Notes under the pieces: model-generated
What the model saw: only the letters and a program-made list of their open reading frames with translations
Told to the model about the DNA's origin: nothing
Databases searched by the model: none
Shown here: one piece after another, positions 10,440 to 25,598 of the stretch
Numbering within the stretch: position 1 is the first letter of the stretch
Layout of the letters: the number at the start of each line of letters is the position of its first letter
Program-made: the position numbers and the translations under genes
Assembly: GCA_027186245.1 (NCBI GenBank)
Contig: CP114482.1
Span: 811,001 to 875,000, forward strand
DNA from: Coriaria nepalensis
Lineage: Eukaryota; Streptophyta; Magnoliopsida; Cucurbitales; Coriariaceae
Direction of reading: 5' to 3'
Length of the DNA: 64,000 nt

Positions 10440-11489
10440 AACCGAAAGCATATTATAGTATTTTACTGGTATTAATTATTATATTATAATTATAATTATC
10501 TTACCTTATTATAATATTTGTATTTTTTAAAATATATAGATATAACAATTATATTTTATTAATATAATAATATAATTATATATTTAAATATTTCTTTGCA
10601 ACTTCAACTCTTTTATGGTATCAGAACACCACATGCCAATGTTCTTTTTATTGCTCCACTCCATCTCCCTTAAATCATAACTTCTCAATAATTACAAATT
10701 TCAACTATACCATCACTCACAACTATGACCTTCGTTGCAACTACTTCAACTCCTACCAACACAATCGTAGCCTCACCGTTAACACAACTAACTCCCAATC
10801 CAACACATAACTAGTTTTATATCCACTTATCTCGATTAAACAAATTATCTTATCTTGAAATTTTAGATAGAGTTCATCATCATTACCACCGATATAATAC
10901 AACACGTGAACGGTTCCTAACCGGCATCGGAGATCATAGATCTCTCACAACTTACTCTTGATCAAATTGTTGTTCGCCACCTATCCACTAATTTGACTAT
11001 GTAATTTACTTGGAACCTCTTCATTACCTTTTATAGTACTATTCTAATTTTACTCATAATATTTTCCTTCTCATTATTTTTGAGATTTTTCACAACCAAA
11101 CATTTCTTATTTTAGTTATTCACATAATATTTGAACACTACAAACAACATGACAACAACAAACACAATAACAAAAATGACTACTTTAGCAATCATACCAG
11201 GAGACACCGACAAAATTACAAGTACATATATATATATAACCCTAGTTACTTTCTCGTACCCAGTTTCAATCTCTACTATTCAAGCCTACTATAGGTACCT
11301 GTGTTTTACTTGAGAAGAATGAAATGAAACTATAATCTTTCATTAATATTAGTTATCTTATTATAATATTAATTACCTTATTATAATTATGATAGTTCTT
11401 ATATATATAAATATATCTGCTATATTTTATGAACACAAAAATATAATTATATATTTAAATATTCTTTCTATACTCTACTCTTTCACAAA
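10440..11489 (+). mobile_element. Probable short LTR-element remnant upstream of the MMP pseudogene
   Basis: Two AT-rich direct repeats, about 10450-10612 and 11330-11485, share a 3' part (AATATAATTATATATTTAAATATT, here split as AATATAATTATA then TATTTAAATATT). The first is followed by TGGTATCAGAAC (10614-10625), which looks like a primer-binding site for initiator tRNA-Met. The interior (about 10626-11320) has no domain I can recognise. Exact LTR ends and a target duplication could not be resolved, so this may be a small non-autonomous element or a coincidence of AT-rich repeats. Confidence 0.4.
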
Positions 11490-11533
11490 CTTCTTATTCT
11501 TCATCTCATGATAAAAAACATCTATCGATCGCT

Positions 11534-12440
11534 ATGGCTTCAAACAAATCCGATCGCTATGGCTTCAAACAAATCCCTTCCAATACTCTTCATCTCAGTC
11601 ACCTCTCTTCTCCTACTAACTATTCTTCCTTCAAAATCTCTAGCAAACTCTCCATCTCCCAGGAATACAACTCAAGCTTTCCATCCACATTCCCACAAAA
11701 AAACGTCATCCCCGTTCGGATTCCTCCATAATCTCCAAGGATACCATACAGGTAACAGATTTTAAGGCATCAAAGAACTCGAAACCTACCTTCGCCACTT
11801 TGGTTACTTAACCTACTTTGAAATCAATACTCATGCCGGATATGGCCGTGGTTTTGATGATATCTGAGAGCAGATGATCAAGCTTACCAGAGGAACTACA
11901 ATCTTAATGTAACCGGATCCCTGGACTCTAAAACCGTGAATCAAAAGTCCGAAAAAGCATAACCATCGCTATAGCTTTTTTCACGCGGTCTCTCACTATA
12001 AGTGGCTAGAATCAAAATTCCATCTTACCTATAAATTTCTTTGCGACCCCATCGGAAGCTATGAATCCCGTTTCGTGAGCTTTCGACACGTGGACTGCAA
12101 ACACGCACTTTAGGTTCACAATTGTTGGTAATCCGAACTTTGATGCCGATATCAGGATTGGTTTTGCACCTGGTGATCATGAAGATGGTAGTCCCTTTGA
12201 TGATCGTGACGGGATCCTGGCTCATGCTGCTTCACCACCTGACAGGAGTTTTCATTATGATGGGCCCAGTTCCAGGTGCATTTGATTACCAGTCTGTTGC
12301 TCTGCATGAAATTAGGCACCTTTTTGGCCTCGAGCATAGCTCGATTGAAGGGTCTATTATGTGGCCATCTACTGAACAAGGAAGTATTGAGGGCTTGCAT
12401 GCAGGATATTGTTGGGATTAAGGCTCTACACCATACTTAG
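11534..12440 (+). pseudogene. MMP pseudogene
   Basis: This is a copy of the 8783 gene, broken many times. A 25-bp direct duplication covers the start codon, giving ATGs at 11534 and 11559; the second is in frame with the signal peptide MASNKSLPILF. A TAA stops that frame at 11763. Several small insertions and deletions follow (for example near 11865, 11950 and 12000), and the switch PRCG is not recognisable. The zinc site survives as [11 protein letters not shown] at about 12307-12339, with Arg in place of the conserved Gly. It is non-functional as a protease. Confidence 0.88.
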
Positions 12441-12539
12441 AAGAGCACTTTTTATACCTAGTTATATCCAATTTGAATTTTCTTGATTTAGTAAGGGTAA
12501 TTTATTTATTTATATACGATTAGAAAGAATATAGTACAA

Positions 12540-13115
12540 ATTAATTTTATATACAGTTCTCATCACAATTTAAGCCACTACTCTTTTCATAACATGCATC
12601 TACATAGAATAACATAAACTAGCACTAGAATGAGAGTTTTTAATATACTCTCAGGAGTGTTTTTACTCGAGTCAATCAAGTGAAATTATATACTCAGCAT
12701 TTTATAGTAAAAAATTTGGAAATGCCTCAATTTGATTGGATGAAGTAGAATACTCTTGAAGTATCCAAAAATACCTTCTAGAAGAACCTAGAAGTCGATA
12801 ACACTTGTCTAAATGGGCCTCATTCATGTCATCAGAAAACCAACTAAGGCTCTTCTTCAAGCTTGTGTTCATCTAGGTATCAAAAGAACACTAAAAAAAC
12901 TTCTCACCCGAAAAACACTAATATTATACAAACCAAAGCTCATGATTTTCCTTGTTCTCATCGGAACTCAAGTATGAAAAAACTCTTGCACGCCGACCAA
13001 AGTGAAAATGTCTGAAACACCGAACAAAATATATGGAGGAAGCAACGTACAAAATATGCTTATGGTCATATCATTCTTGTTTCTCATTTCTAACCTCTTT
13101 GTCTCAACCAAAAGG
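12540..13115 (-). pseudogene. NPF transporter 3' fragment
   Basis: This matches the 3' UTR and most of the last exon of the intact NPF gene (19395-19830), for example GGCCTCATTCATGTCATCAG and AACCAACTA, then CCTCTTTGTCTCAACCAA. The similarity stops abruptly at about 13112. Deletions break the frame. It follows the MMP pseudogene at 11534-12440 in the convergent order of the ancestral pair. Confidence 0.8.
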
Positions 13116-13370
13116 GTGATCAAATCCTTAGTTGACATGCTGTGATCGCGGTGTAATGGTGGGCTGCGCTAATTTTAGTTGTATATAGATTAGGAATGAA
13201 CTAGCATATTGAACTGATCATGAGACACATTCCTAATAATAGTTTCCTAACCTTCATTAATGATTCTCGGTCCTAATCACAAACTATAAATTGTCTGCAA
13301 AATGTTTTTAGGGTTGTTCATATGCAACGTCCTTTCTTATTATCTTTATCTCATCAAAACATCTATTGAT
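13116..13370. other. Promoter region of the split MMP copy
   Basis: From about 13270 this matches the upstream region of the intact MMP at 8783, including CTATAAATTGTCT and GTTGTTCATATGCAAC, so the duplicated unit includes the core promoter. Confidence 0.6.
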
Positions 13371-13952
13371 ATGGATTCAAGCCAATACCTTCCATTGCTC
13401 TTCATCTTATTCACCTCTCTTCTCCTACTAACTATCCGTCCTTCGAAATCTCAAGTAAACTCTCCATCTCGAACTCTCCGTCTCAACCAAACTCTCCATC
13501 CACATTCCCTGTTTGCATTCCTCCATAATCTCTAAGGATACCATAAAGGTAACAAAGTTCAAGGCATAAAAGAACGCGAAACCTATCTTGGCCAGTTTGG
13601 TTACTTAACCTATTCCAAAATCAATTCTGATGCTGGAGAAGGTGGTTCTAATGATGATCTCTTAGAGCAAGCGATCAAAACTTACCAGAAGAACTACAAT
13701 CTTAATGTAACGGGAGCCCTAGACCCTACAACCATGAAGCAAATGTTTGAGCCACGCTGTGGGGTCCTTGATATCATCAACGGGTCGACACGCATGAACT
13801 CGGGCAAGGAAAAGCATAACCATAGCCATAGCTCTTTTCACACGGTCTCTCACTTTAACTTTTTTCAAGGAAACCCTAAGTGGCCAAAATCAAACTACCA
13901 TATTACTTATAAATTTTTCCCGGAACCCCATCACAAGCTATGAATCCCATTT
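13371..13952 (+). pseudogene. MMP pseudogene, 5' part (split by the Copia element)
   Basis: The ATG at 13371 opens a signal peptide (MDSSQYLPLLFILF), as in the 8783 gene. A TAA at about 13533 then interrupts the propeptide. The later frame contains the switch EPRCGVLD, the linker KEKHNHSHS and the start of the catalytic domain. The sequence breaks off at CATTT (13948-13952), the target duplication of the Copia element, and resumes at 18922. The TAA could predate or postdate the insertion. Confidence 0.92.
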
Positions 13953-14377
13953 TGTTGATGAATAAACTTAATTTGCCATTAAATTCGTGACTGCATAATG
14001 GACAGTTTTTTTAGGCTGATTAAGGAGCGAATTTGAAAGGGAAATTCTAGATCATTCTGGGAAAATGAGGAGTCTATTTGATGTGCCTTAAAGTCTAGTT
14101 TCTGATGGTTCAAGTTTCAAGTCGTTTGGAGTTCCCTATAATAAGTTATTGCAGTTTTAGTAACCAATGATCATATTTAACTATTGCTGTTTAGAATTCT
14201 GTTTTTACATTTATGTTGTATACGAATTTCAAGAGTCTAAAGAGTCTATAAATAGAGTTGTATTCTGTTGTGAAAAAGGAGTGAGAGAGGAAAAAATACA
14301 AGAAGATAGTTTGAATGATAAAAGAGTTTTGAGATTTGTATCTCTTCTCTCCACCGAAATATATCATATTATTAACA
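13953..14377 (+). repeat. 5' LTR of the Copia element
   Basis: It runs from TGTTGATGAATAAAC to ATTATTAACA. A TATA box, TATAAATA, lies at about 14247-14254 and probably drove the genomic RNA; in the 3' LTR the same site reads TATAACTA. Confidence 0.95.
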
Positions 14378-14380
14378 AAT

Positions 14381-14393
14381 TGGTATTAGAGCC
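14381..14393 (+). promoter_or_regulatory. Primer-binding site (initiator tRNA-Met type)
   Basis: TGGTATTAGAGCC starts 3 bp after the 5' LTR. It matches the usual TGGTATCAGAGC of plant Copia elements with one change. Confidence 0.85.
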
Positions 14394-14394
14394 G

Positions 14395-18496
<4,102 letters not shown>

Positions 18497-18509
<13 letters not shown>

Positions 18510-18921
18510 ACTTAATTTGCCATTAAATTCGTGACTGCATAATGGACAGTTTTTGTAGGCTGATTAAGGAGCAAATTTTAAAGGGCAATTCTAGATCATT
18601 CTGGGCAAATAAAGAGTCTATTTGATGTGCCTTGAAGTCTAGTTTCTGATGGTTCAAGTTTCAAGTCGTTTGGAGTTCCATATAATAAGTTATTACAGTT
18701 TTAATAACCAAGGGTCAGATTTAACTATCGTTGTTTAGAATTCTGTTTTTACATTTATGTTGTATACGAATTTCAAGAGTCTTAAGAGTCTATAACTAAA
18801 GTTGTATTCTGTTGTGAGAAAGAAGTGAGAGAGGAAAAAATACAAGAAGATAGTTTGAATGATAAAAGAGTTTTGAGATTTGTATCTCTTCCCTCCACCG
18901 AAATATATCATATTATTAACA
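18497..18921 (+). repeat. 3' LTR of the Copia element
   Basis: It is 425 bp, the same length as the 5' LTR, with about 22 scattered substitutions and no length change. It is followed by the second copy of CATTT. Confidence 0.95.
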
Positions 18922-19330
18922 CATTTCACAAGCTTTCGACACGTGGGCCGCAAACACGCACTTTAGGTTCACAATTGTACGTAATCCAAACTTTGATGCC
19001 GATATCCGGATTAGTTTTGCACGTGGTGATCATGGAGATTGTAGTCCCTTTGATGGTCGTGAAGGGGTCCTGGTTCATGCTGTTGCACCACCTGATGGGA
19101 GATTCCATTATGATGCTGATGAGGTTTGGAAGGTGGGCGTGGTTCCAGGTGCATTTGATTACCAGACTGTTGCTCTGCATGAAATTGGGCACCTTCTTGG
19201 CCTCGAGCATAGCTCGGTTGAAGGGTCTATTATGTGGCCATCTATTAATGAAGGAATTACTAAGCGCTTGCATGCAGATGATATTGCTGGGATACATAGA
19301 AGAGTATTATTTATTAGGATTTATGTCTAG
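18922..19330 (+). pseudogene. MMP pseudogene, 3' part
   Basis: Coding similarity to the 8783 gene resumes right after the Copia 3' LTR. The catalytic site HEIGHLLGLEH (about 19180-19212) and the Met-turn IMWPS are intact here, but one or more frameshifts lie upstream. A short deletion at about 19293 removes the last residues and the normal stop. It ends only about 80 bp from the stop of the convergent NPF gene. Confidence 0.9.
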
Positions 19331-19409
19331 TTATATATACATCCAATTTGAGAATTTTCTTGATTATAAGTAAAGAGAAAGCAAGAATAAACTATAGTAC
19401 AAATTAAGT

Positions 19410-21418
19410 TTATTTACAGTTATCATCACAATATTCTAAGCTAGGACTCGTTTCATAACATCTAGACAGAACAACATAAACTAGTAAGCTAAAAGCACTA
19501 GACAAAGCTAGAAGCCAATAGTACTTGTCTAAACAGGCCTCATTCATGTCATCAGAAAACCAACTAGGACTCTTCTTCAGGCTTGTGTACATCTCAATCA
19601 TAGATATCAAAAAAGCACTCAAAAAACTCCCCACCCCAAAGACACTATTGTACAAAGCAAAGCCCATTGTCCTCATTCTCATCGGAACTTGACTGTAAAA
19701 GAACTCTTGCATGCCGACCACGGTGAAGATATCCGAAATACCCAACAAAATGTATTGAGGAAGCAACCAGAATATGCTTATAATTGTGTCATTCTCGTGT
19801 CTCATTTCTAGCCTCTTTGTCTCAACCAAGGCAGCGATGACCATTGCTATGACTGAGAGAAACATACCAACACCCATCCTTTGAATCACAGAGATACCCT
19901 TTTGGTTTTGAGTGATGAGCTTTGTGATTGGGACTAGAATCTTGTCGTATAAGGGCATTAAGGAGATTATGGAGATTGTGATTGCACCTTGTAGTGTGGC
20001 GGGTGGGACCATGAAGTTGCTTTGTCCGAGGTTTCTCTTCATTGCCATTCCTTGCTTTGTGAAGAAAGTTGCTGGCTGCTGGAAAATCACTGCAAATATT
20101 AGTAGCATTGTCCATATTGGTAATAGTCGGACCACTACTTTTACATTTTCTAACATCGAGAAACCCTTTTCGGGATTAATCTCATTATGATCTAAACCTC
20201 CATCCTTCTCTCCAAAATTTTCTTCGGAAAGTGCTCTCTCTTCTAGCCTGGAAACAAAGAGACACTGTATCAACGTTCCTTTTTCTTTCTACGTGATCAT
20301 GAAAGTAAAATCATCATCAAAAAGTCAAATTTGAACTTACTCTAGCTCCAAGACAGGCTTTACAGCTTCAGCTTTCTGATCATGATCTTGAATGGTGATT
20401 CTTCTACTAATCATAAGTTTTGAAGCAGTTGCTTTAATGGCTTCCATCATGTACTCAAAGGGTTTGTTTCTAACATGATTGTAATCATCGTCATCAAGCT
20501 GTTTGTATACGTAAATGCGGCTTCCACATGAGAATAGTGCAACAGAGATAACCATATCCAGCGTAGGGATAGCAAATCCTAGTACCCAACCAAACGTATC
20601 TTGAATGTAGGACATAAACGTGACACTGATTAGGATCCCACTACAAACACCTACGTACCACCATTGAAAGAACTTACTCTTGATTGATGACTTTTTGTCC
20701 TTATCTACTTTGGTAGTACTGTTATTGCAACTAGGCAATGTTTCTCCTTCATTATTAATCATGTCTTCTAGCTGATCTGCTCCAAATGCTTGCAAAGATG
20801 GGTTGAATCCACCTTGGCCTAGAGATATTAGATATAGTGACCATAGTAGAAGTGAAGGAGATCTTGTTTTTAATGTTGTTGATGTCAAAGAAATAAGTCC
20901 CTAAAATAAATAAAGCCCAGATAAATGTAAGTTGTAGTTAAGGTTTGTAAGAATCTTAAGAGCCTATGAAAATTCAAAAAATGAACTAATTAAGCTTCAT
21001 ATTAATACACAAATATCATAATGTAATTAGAGTTAAGTAAACAAATAATCAATTCATTCATTACCAATATGTAGAGGAAAGAAGAGAGCAAAATGGTGGA
21101 GTAGCGATCCCAACAAGAGTCGGCAAGAGGCGCGACCAATAGTGGCAGCATCGACGTGAATCCGAACCAGTTATTCACAGTCTTGGACGCAGAAGAATTA
21201 CTCATCTTCATAACATCTGTCAGATAAGTTACCAAATTTGCTGACACCCCTTTGAATGCAAACCTCTCCATACCAGCTATAACTATATATATATATATGA
21301 CCATTAATCAGCATTAACATTAAGTTAGATGAATTCTATGCAAAGTTGGATTGGTAAGCTTACCTATGAGGAGTATACAAGACTTGCTAAGGTACTGCTT
21401 CTTTCCTGATCTAGACAT
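19410..21418 (-). CDS. NPF (NRT1/PTR family) transporter, intact, four exons
   Basis: This encodes a proton-coupled peptide/nitrate transporter family (MFS) protein of 554 aa, probably NPF5-like. Exons read from the minus strand are 21364-21418, 21065-21276, 20341-20900 and 19410-20247; all three introns are GT...AG and the phases agree. Family signatures are [10 protein letters not shown] in helix 1, [29 protein letters not shown], and in the second half RLLPIW and [11 protein letters not shown]. About 12 membrane helices are expected, with a charged central loop at the exon 3/4 join (residues about 240-310). One departure is that the family's ExxER proton-coupling motif reads AGMER, so the first Glu is Ala. 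The length is normal for the family. The substrate cannot be told from sequence; nitrate, peptides and hormones are all known in the family. The last exon and 3' UTR are duplicated as fragments at 9930 and 12540. Confidence 0.92.
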
Positions 21419-23551
21419 GACTAATATTTGATCAAACTTATTGAACGTGTGTGTCCTTAATAGTACTAAGCATGAAAGTGAAAGACAATCTCTTATATAA
21501 GTTGAGGTTTTTTTATCTTTTCCTTTCCATCCAGAGAAAAAAGAAAAGTAGTGGTCAAAATGCTAAGCCTAATCACTAAGCACCTACAACCATCATGGCA
21601 TTGTTTCAACTTTAGAAGAAAAGCAGGAAATACATATCGATCAGTCCCACGTCTCCCACTTTCAGTTTCTTTATGGCTTTGTACAAGTTATAGCTCGTTA
21701 TAGTTTTAAGCCGTTCTCTCCATACATGCTTACTTTCCAAAAAGAAAAAAAAAAAAATTAAAGTTATAGTTCATTAACAAAAAATGTGAAGATGACGTGT
21801 TTGACGATGCGTATCAAACTCTAATACTCTTAAGAAGTGAAAAGTCCTGATCAAGTTCATGATTGATCCGTGTGTGTAAATGGTTAGAAAATACGGCTTA
21901 AGCATGCACATAATCTAGGAATACTATATAGTTTTACTTTACGACAATGAAAATAATAAGACGGGACGAGATATGCTTGGGTTAATACATAGGACCGAGT
22001 TTGTGTTAATTCCGACAAAGTAGATATAATATGTTAGTATTTAGATTCAGTAAATAATGGTTATCAATTACTTACCCAACCTAACTTTTCATTGTTCCTC
22101 TTTATTCTTTTTTGATCGGAAAGAGAAAAATGTCGGCATTATGTTTCTTATGATAGAGAGCCGATACTTACATTTTACTTTTGGCCGATCAATGTGCTAA
22201 AGCTGCAAGGCAAAACGGTAAACTAAAGCAATTACTAAAAGCTTATTAGAAAGATCTGATCATCTTATCTTAGATTTGATTAGCTTGAGTGCGTTTCTAA
22301 TCAATCACTAGCTAGATGATCTCTTAATTTGCGTGACGTTTTGGAGAAGTGTACTAAATAACTCGATCATATCATCCGACAGAGAACAATGTTTGAAGAA
22401 GACCTTCATCGATCGAACGACCATTTAGATCAGAGACACGGCGCTGCCACACACCTCCACGCAAAACACACATGCAGGCACACAGCAAACACAGTTCCAA
22501 ATTTGATTGTTTTGTAATGAATGAAGCTTTTGCGATTTCTGTAGAGACAATTTATATAACACATGATATATAGACATATCAACCTGTGGTTTTCTGAATC
22601 GGATATCACTTTAGCTTTGCTTTTTCTGGGTACCACGTTCCACTAATATTAATGACAAAAATAATGTTCCTATAAAGGGGAGAAACAGTGAATATGGTGG
22701 CTTAATTTGTACGGTTGATTGATGCAGGTTCTTTTGGAAAGTATGGATTTGTAGAGCAAATTATAGCTCTACAATCGGGACATAATAATTGTGACGTAAT
22801 AACTTCTTAGTTAGTTGAGACACGTATGAAAAGCAACACAAATAGTTTACATGTTATTTAGTTAGTGGGTTTTGTACGTAGTGTTGTACCTAAGGGCCAT
22901 GTTTTTTGTTCTTTTATAAATACTAATTGCAATAAATATTAAGAAAAGTACAAAAAGAGTTATAATGCATGTATAAACTAAAAATGTGACCGGATCAAAA
23001 TCTTATAAGAGTTATAAATATAGATAATATAAGATAGTAATATTTATAATCGTGACAATATTTAATATATTACGAAATGATGTATATAAATATTTCGGAA
23101 AATTGCACGAGAAAATACATTAAGGAATTGGAGAGGAGTTCTCTGCCTTCCTTTGTATACTTTGAAACATATTTTCCCAGACATGTACAAATTGTGACGA
23201 TGACCTCCTCCTATAACAGCTTGTAATAAGCCCTAGAAGATATTGCTATATCATGATAAGAATAGTAAATTAGTCCGAAACTATGAGTGAAGAGTTGCCG
23301 TCGTTTATTTGAAAAGTTAACTATTTTAACATTAATCGATGAAGTTTAGTATTTTTTACAAATCCAAACGTTTAATTAATGGCAAGATCTAATCATTTCG
23401 GACAATTTTAAAAAAAAAAAATTATGACTGCTCCCACATGCATGGAGTTATAAGTCAAACTTAATTCTTAACCTAACAAAACTTAGGAGCCTATCCTTTG
23501 AATTTTCATGATACGTCAAGTTGAACCAATTATAGTATTAATCTTAGATTT
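21419..23551. other. Intergenic: NPF promoter side, no gene seen
   Basis: This is AT-rich sequence upstream of the NPF gene. Only short, unsupported open frames occur. A TATA-like stretch (reverse of CTTATATAAG) lies at about 21491-21500, roughly 75 bp before the NPF start, and could be its core promoter. Confidence 0.4.
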
Positions 23552-23640
23552 TCAAGTAATATATAAAGCATTGATGCCGGACATATTATCTTCACTAAAA
23601 TCTAGTTTGACAATGTCATCAAGTGGAAGAACAAAAGAGA
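23552..23640 (-). pseudogene. MMP C-terminal remnant
   Basis: The minus strand reads LDFSEDNMSGINALYIT and stops. This parallels the C-termini of the local MMPs (DDISGIHALYNA, DDIQGINALYA). Nothing upstream resembles the zinc site. It is a short decayed copy between the two intact outer genes; the call rests on about 17 residues. Confidence 0.4.
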
Positions 23641-24520
23641 GGATAGGCCTAATGCAATTTTTCCGGTAACTTTTTCCGGTATTAGATAATCCGCATTTGT
23701 CCCAAAATAAAGCACATTCTGACAGAGATGGAACATCACACAAACCCTTGTTACCAGAGTGACTGCCAGAAAAATGTTGCCATTTACTTGCATTAGATAC
23801 TTGAACTGCAAGAAACTATAATAGGTTATATTTCAAATATTTAGTGCAACGGGAATGTAATTTCATAAGAAGTGAACTACTCAATAGGAAGAGTGCACTT
23901 GTGAAAAGTTTATAAAATACTTTTCTGTATGCTCCAACTAATGTTATGTATCCCAATCTCTAGCAAATGAATTAACACTTGATTTTAGCATCATTCATAT
24001 CCAATAGTCTGAAGAAATATGTTTTTATTTTATGTAATTATTTAAATGGATAATAATAGACTTAAATGCATAATGAGAACCAGAAAAAAAAATATAATAA
24101 TTTTATCGTGTTCGTTTGGTTGTATAGACAATAAGTAAAATAACAGATTAATTTTATTATTTTGATTTATAAGATTAAAAAAAATAAAGTATATTTAAAT
24201 TTCAAAAATTATAAAAGAGCAATTTGAATAATATATAAAAGATATTCTTACTTAAAGAATACAAATAATGGGATGTTTGGTTCCAATCATCGTTTTTCTT
24301 ATGTATTTTTTTAAAGGGTTCTTCTCTTTTCTTTGTGAAGCAACTTTCTAAGTTTGCATCATCTTCATTCAAGGGAGTTTCTTTTGATGATTTTTTTGGT
24401 GAAGTTTCGCACATTCTTATACTCCATTTAAAGATGCTGCATGTTCGTCCAAGAAGCTTTAATGGCCATGGCTGATCCTTCTAATTCTTCATTGTCGAAA
24501 GCAACGGTGTTTCAGACTAG
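23641..24520. other. Intergenic, unassigned
   Basis: There is no supported gene. A 70-codon minus-strand frame (24202-24414) opens with MCETSPKKSSKETP, is Lys-rich and resembles nothing I know; it could be chance. Confidence 0.4.
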
Positions 24521-24525
24521 CAATT

Positions 24526-25203
24526 TGATAGGATCCGATCTAGAGATATAGAATTATGGTTAATCTTTATTATGCAATAGCCAAAATAACATAAGTCACG
24601 CCTAAAGGCGCCTCTAACCTGACCTTCCACATCCGCCCCCCCCCCCCCCCCCAATGGCGCAACCTACCCTCAATTCTCCCCCTACAGCTTGCTCGCCTCC
24701 TGCGCGACAGCCTTGGCTACCTTCTCCCTCGCTTTCCCCTACTGCCTGACCGCCCGTAAGTTGATTAGGGTTCGGTAATGACCGAACTTGCATCTCGGTC
24801 AGTTTCACCAACATAGTTTTCAACGATGAAAACTGTTGTTGCACAGATGAGAAGCATTCTTCGATCGTTATCTTAATCGCCGATACTTCGCTCTCCAATT
24901 TATCCTCAAGTGCCTCTACCTTCTTTGCAGCCATTGTCGATCGAGTGCTCTGATACTAATTTGATAGAACATGATCTAGAGATATAAAATTAGGGCCAAT
25001 CTTTATTATGCAATAGCCAAAATAACATAGGTTGGTCTACTATTCGAGAGGTAGACCGTCTCTCTTAAGAGTTCTTACTCCCCAAAATTAATTCCCTCCC
25101 TAAACTCTAACTATATTATTCATATTTATACTATTAACCAGTCAATTACTAAAATAGCATCATAATAATAATACTATTAATAATAATAATGACGGGTCTA
25201 ACA
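24526..25203 (-). mobile_element. 678-bp internally deleted LTR retrotransposon
   Basis: It is bounded by a perfect 5-bp target duplication CAATT (24521-24525 and 25204-25208) and by TG...CA ends. The right LTR (24962-25203, 242 bp; the 5' LTR in minus orientation) is complete. The left LTR keeps only about 70 bp (24526-24596), sharing with the right copy CTTTATTATGCAATAGCC and AAAATAACATA. Next to the right LTR the minus strand reads TTAGTATCAGAGC (24947-24959), a tRNA-Met-type primer site. Only the start of gag lies between. Confidence 0.85.
24614..24934 (-). pseudogene. gag N-terminus of the deleted LTR element
   Basis: A 106-codon frame starts at the ATG at 24934, just after the primer site. 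It opens MAAKKVEALEDKLESEV and continues as a coiled-coil-like stretch (FSSVQQQFSSLKTML), typical of plant retrotransposon gag N-termini. It then turns into a Gly-rich tail produced by a C-run (about 24633-24652). Capsid, protease and polymerase are absent. Confidence 0.6.
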
Positions 25204-25208
25204 CAATT

Positions 25209-25598
25209 TCTGTGCGTTAATGGCTTCTGAATTATAAGAAAGAACACTCATTCTCTTTTGCACTTCTTCTTTTCTTGATTTGATCATAATAATTTGAGAT
25301 CAGATTTAGTGTTTGGCCTTTGACCTTCGGATTTCATTTATCGGAGGTAGGAAATTTTAGGTAGTAGGGTAATTAATTTGGCGGTATATTGTTATTTAGT
25401 TAATTTAAATGTCAAAATATAGTAATAAATTTTGGGCAGTAGATTTATTCAATTCCCTCTTCCAAGTAGATTCAAAATATTAACCTTACATCTCTCTTAG
25501 TACAACAAATGTATAACACTTCGCTCATTCAACATTCAAATAAAAAAAACATCTATTATGTGTAAAGAAGACCCTCTTTAACTATATAGTACCCTTCT
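25209..25598. other. Intergenic between the deleted LTR element and the MMP
   Basis: This contains the 3' side of the MMP gene at 25599. I see no gene. Confidence 0.4.
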
